DNA of 16,042 bases. Origin: an uncultured Gemmatimonadota bacterium. GTDB taxonomy: Bacteria; Gemmatimonadota; Gemmatimonadetes; Gemmatimonadales; GWC2-71-9. Of the stretch, positions 15,049-16,042 are shown piece by piece. Positions within the stretch are counted from its first letter, which is position 1, and every line of letters begins with the position of its first letter. Under the pieces are notes generated by a model, which saw nothing but the letters and a program-made list of their open reading frames with translations, did not search any database and had not been told where the DNA came from. The DNA lies in NCBI GenBank assembly GCA_946480845.1, contig CAMLLJ010000030.1:1-16042 (forward strand). Direction: 5' to 3'. A program made the position numbers and the translations under genes.

Positions 15049-15863
15049 GCGGCGCGCCGGTAGATGCGCTCGCGCGCATCGGCGAGCTCGAGCGCCTCGC
15101 GCGCCGGCCCGAGCAGCGTCTCCACCTTGCCGAGCACCAGCAGCCCGCCCGGGCGGAGCGCCTCGACGAATGCCGAGAACAGCCGCTCCTGCGTGGGCCG
15201 GTCGAAGTAGATGACCACGTTCCGGCACACCACGAGGTCGTAGGCCGCCCTTGGCGCTTCCTCGCGCGTGAGGTCGAATCGCCGCACCCGCACCTGCCGC
15301 CGGATCGCGGGGACCACGACCAGCCCGTCCGGCGCCTCCTTGACGTAGCGCACCAGGAAGTCGGCCGGCGTCTCCTGGAACGCCTCGCGCCGGTAGCGGC
15401 CCGCCTCGGCGTGCGCGAGGCTGGCGCGATCGATATCGGTGGCATCGACCGTCAGCCGCTCGAGCCAGCTCGCCCGGCCGCGCAGTTCCGCGAGCGCGGC
15501 GACGATCATCGCGATCGTGTACGGCTCCTCCCCCGACGAGCACCCGGCGCTCCAGGCGGCGATCCGGCCGCCGCGCGCCTCCCAGAGTTCGGGCAGGAAC
15601 CGCGCGCGCAGCAGGTCCCAGGTCTCCGGGTTCCGGTAGAAGCGGGTCACGTTGATGGTGAGCGCGTCCTTGAGCCGCTCGTATTCCTCCGGGCTCCGGC
15701 GGAGCACGGCGCCATAGTCGGGAAAGGTGTGCACCCCGCAGGCCCGCATCCGCACGGCGATCCGCCGGCGGAGGCACTTCGTCTTGTAGGCATCCAGCGA
15801 GACGCCCACCTCCCGGCTGATGAGCCCGGTCAGCTCCTGGAACGCCGCCTCGTCGGCCATCAC
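15045..15863 (-). CDS. cheR: Chemotaxis protein methyltransferase CheR
   Basis: S-adenosylmethionine-dependent methyltransferase for receptor glutamates, 272 residues. The helical N-terminal domain (about 1-70) contains YKTKCLRRRIAVRM. LTINVTRFYRNPETW (69-83) starts the catalytic domain. AWSAGCSSGEEPYTIAM (103-119) is the cofactor loop, then ATDID (141-145) and the family signature DLVVCRNVVIYF (209-220). No TPR is fused to CheR itself, but a separate TPR protein ends directly upstream. Two starts are possible: GTG at 15863 (GGAGG seven bases upstream, GTGA overlap with the upstream stop) or ATG at 15860 (spacing ten, one-base overlap). I give the first, with little to decide between them. 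Confidence 0.96.
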   Translation of the reverse strand: MMADEAAFQELTGLISREVGVSLDAYKTKCLRRRIAVRMRACGVHTFPDYGAVLRRSPEEYERLKDALTINVTRFYRNPETWDLLRARFLPELWEARGGRIAAWSAGCSSGEEPYTIAMIVAALAELRGRASWLERLTVDATDIDRASLAHAEAGRYRREAFQETPADFLVRYVKEAPDGLVVVPAIRRQVRVRRFDLTREEAPRAAYDLVVCRNVVIYFDRPTQERLFSAFVEALRPGGLLVLGKVETLLGPAREALELADARERIYRRAA

Positions 15864-16042
15864 GACGCGGCCTCCAGCATGTCGAGGTTGGCCCGCGCGA
15901 GCTGGTGCCCGGGGTTGAGCTCGGTGGCCCGGGTCCAGCCCTCGCGCGCGCGGGCGTGGTCGCGCCGCTTGAAGGCGATGTTGCCGAGCTTGAAGAAGAG
16001 GTCGTCGCCGAGCGACGGGTCGAGCTTGGCGGCGCGCTCGTA
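15860..16042 (-). CDS. TPR protein, C-terminal end only (cut by window edge)
   Basis: Sixty codons and a TGA are inside the window. The visible sequence starts YERAAKLDPSLGDDLFFKLG, continues NIAFKRRDHARAREGWTRAT and ends ELNPGHQLARANLDMLEAAS. It shows the end of one TPR unit, one complete unit and the start of a capping helix. The stop overlaps the cheR start by one or four bases, so this gene is upstream in the same operon. CheR enzymes with their own TPR domain are known in other systems; here the TPR part appears to be a separate polypeptide (inference). Its N-terminal portion, and so its full identity, lies outside the window. Confidence 0.8.
   Translation of the reverse strand, partial: YERAAKLDPSLGDDLFFKLGNIAFKRRDHARAREGWTRATELNPGHQLARANLDMLEAAS
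15871..15875 (-). promoter_or_regulatory. Shine-Dalgarno sequence of cheR
   Basis: GGAGG on the minus strand, inside the last codons of the upstream TPR gene. It is seven bases before the GTG at 15863 and ten before the ATG at 15860. The spacing slightly favours the GTG. Confidence 0.6.

Overview
The window is a high-GC, densely packed bacterial segment in which every supportable gene lies on the minus strand. Transcription therefore runs from the right end towards position 1. The murein ligase set with a meso-diaminopimelate-type MurE indicates a diderm-like, peptidoglycan-making bacterium. The PASTA-tailed FtsI, the TPR-rich proteins and the HExxH-plus-membrane-anchor protein fit Gemmatimonadota best. 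That placement is an inference from family resemblance, not a database result. No transposase, phage gene, CRISPR array or other sign of mobility was seen.

Right third (about 10652-16042): a chemosensory operon, read right to left. It holds the C-terminal end of a TPR protein, cheR, cheD, cheB, two different cheW genes, a cytoplasmic TPR protein, a membrane-anchored HExxH peptidase-like protein and a 63-residue membrane protein. Almost every junction is a 1-20 nt overlap, and the last gap is 12 nt, so these genes are probably translated as one coupled unit. CheR and CheB set receptor methylation, CheD deamidates receptors and CheW couples receptors to a kinase. No receptor, cheA or cheY is visible. 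The peptidase joins the operon through an apparent CTG start that overlaps the preceding TGA. A degenerate 20-bp tandem duplication covers the cheW/cheW junction.

Middle (about 8500-10563): tRNA-Val(TAC), then a gene for a 573-residue exported TPR protein with a strong Shine-Dalgarno sequence, then tRNA-Asp(GTC). A possible terminator follows the TPR gene. A perfect 14-bp hairpin lies between tRNA-Asp and the next operon.

Left half (1-8499): a division and cell wall (dcw) cluster in the order rsmH, ftsL, ftsI, murE, murF, mraY, murD, ftsW (only the first codons of ftsW are inside). Several junctions are one-base stop/start overlaps of the form TGATG or TAGTG. mraZ is not next to rsmH; the preceding gene is tRNA-Asp. 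Together these genes make and flip the lipid-linked peptidoglycan precursor and build the septal synthase.

No gene-free stretch exceeds 100 bases. The longest is about 88 bases, between tRNA-Val and the small membrane protein, and holds two short palindromes.
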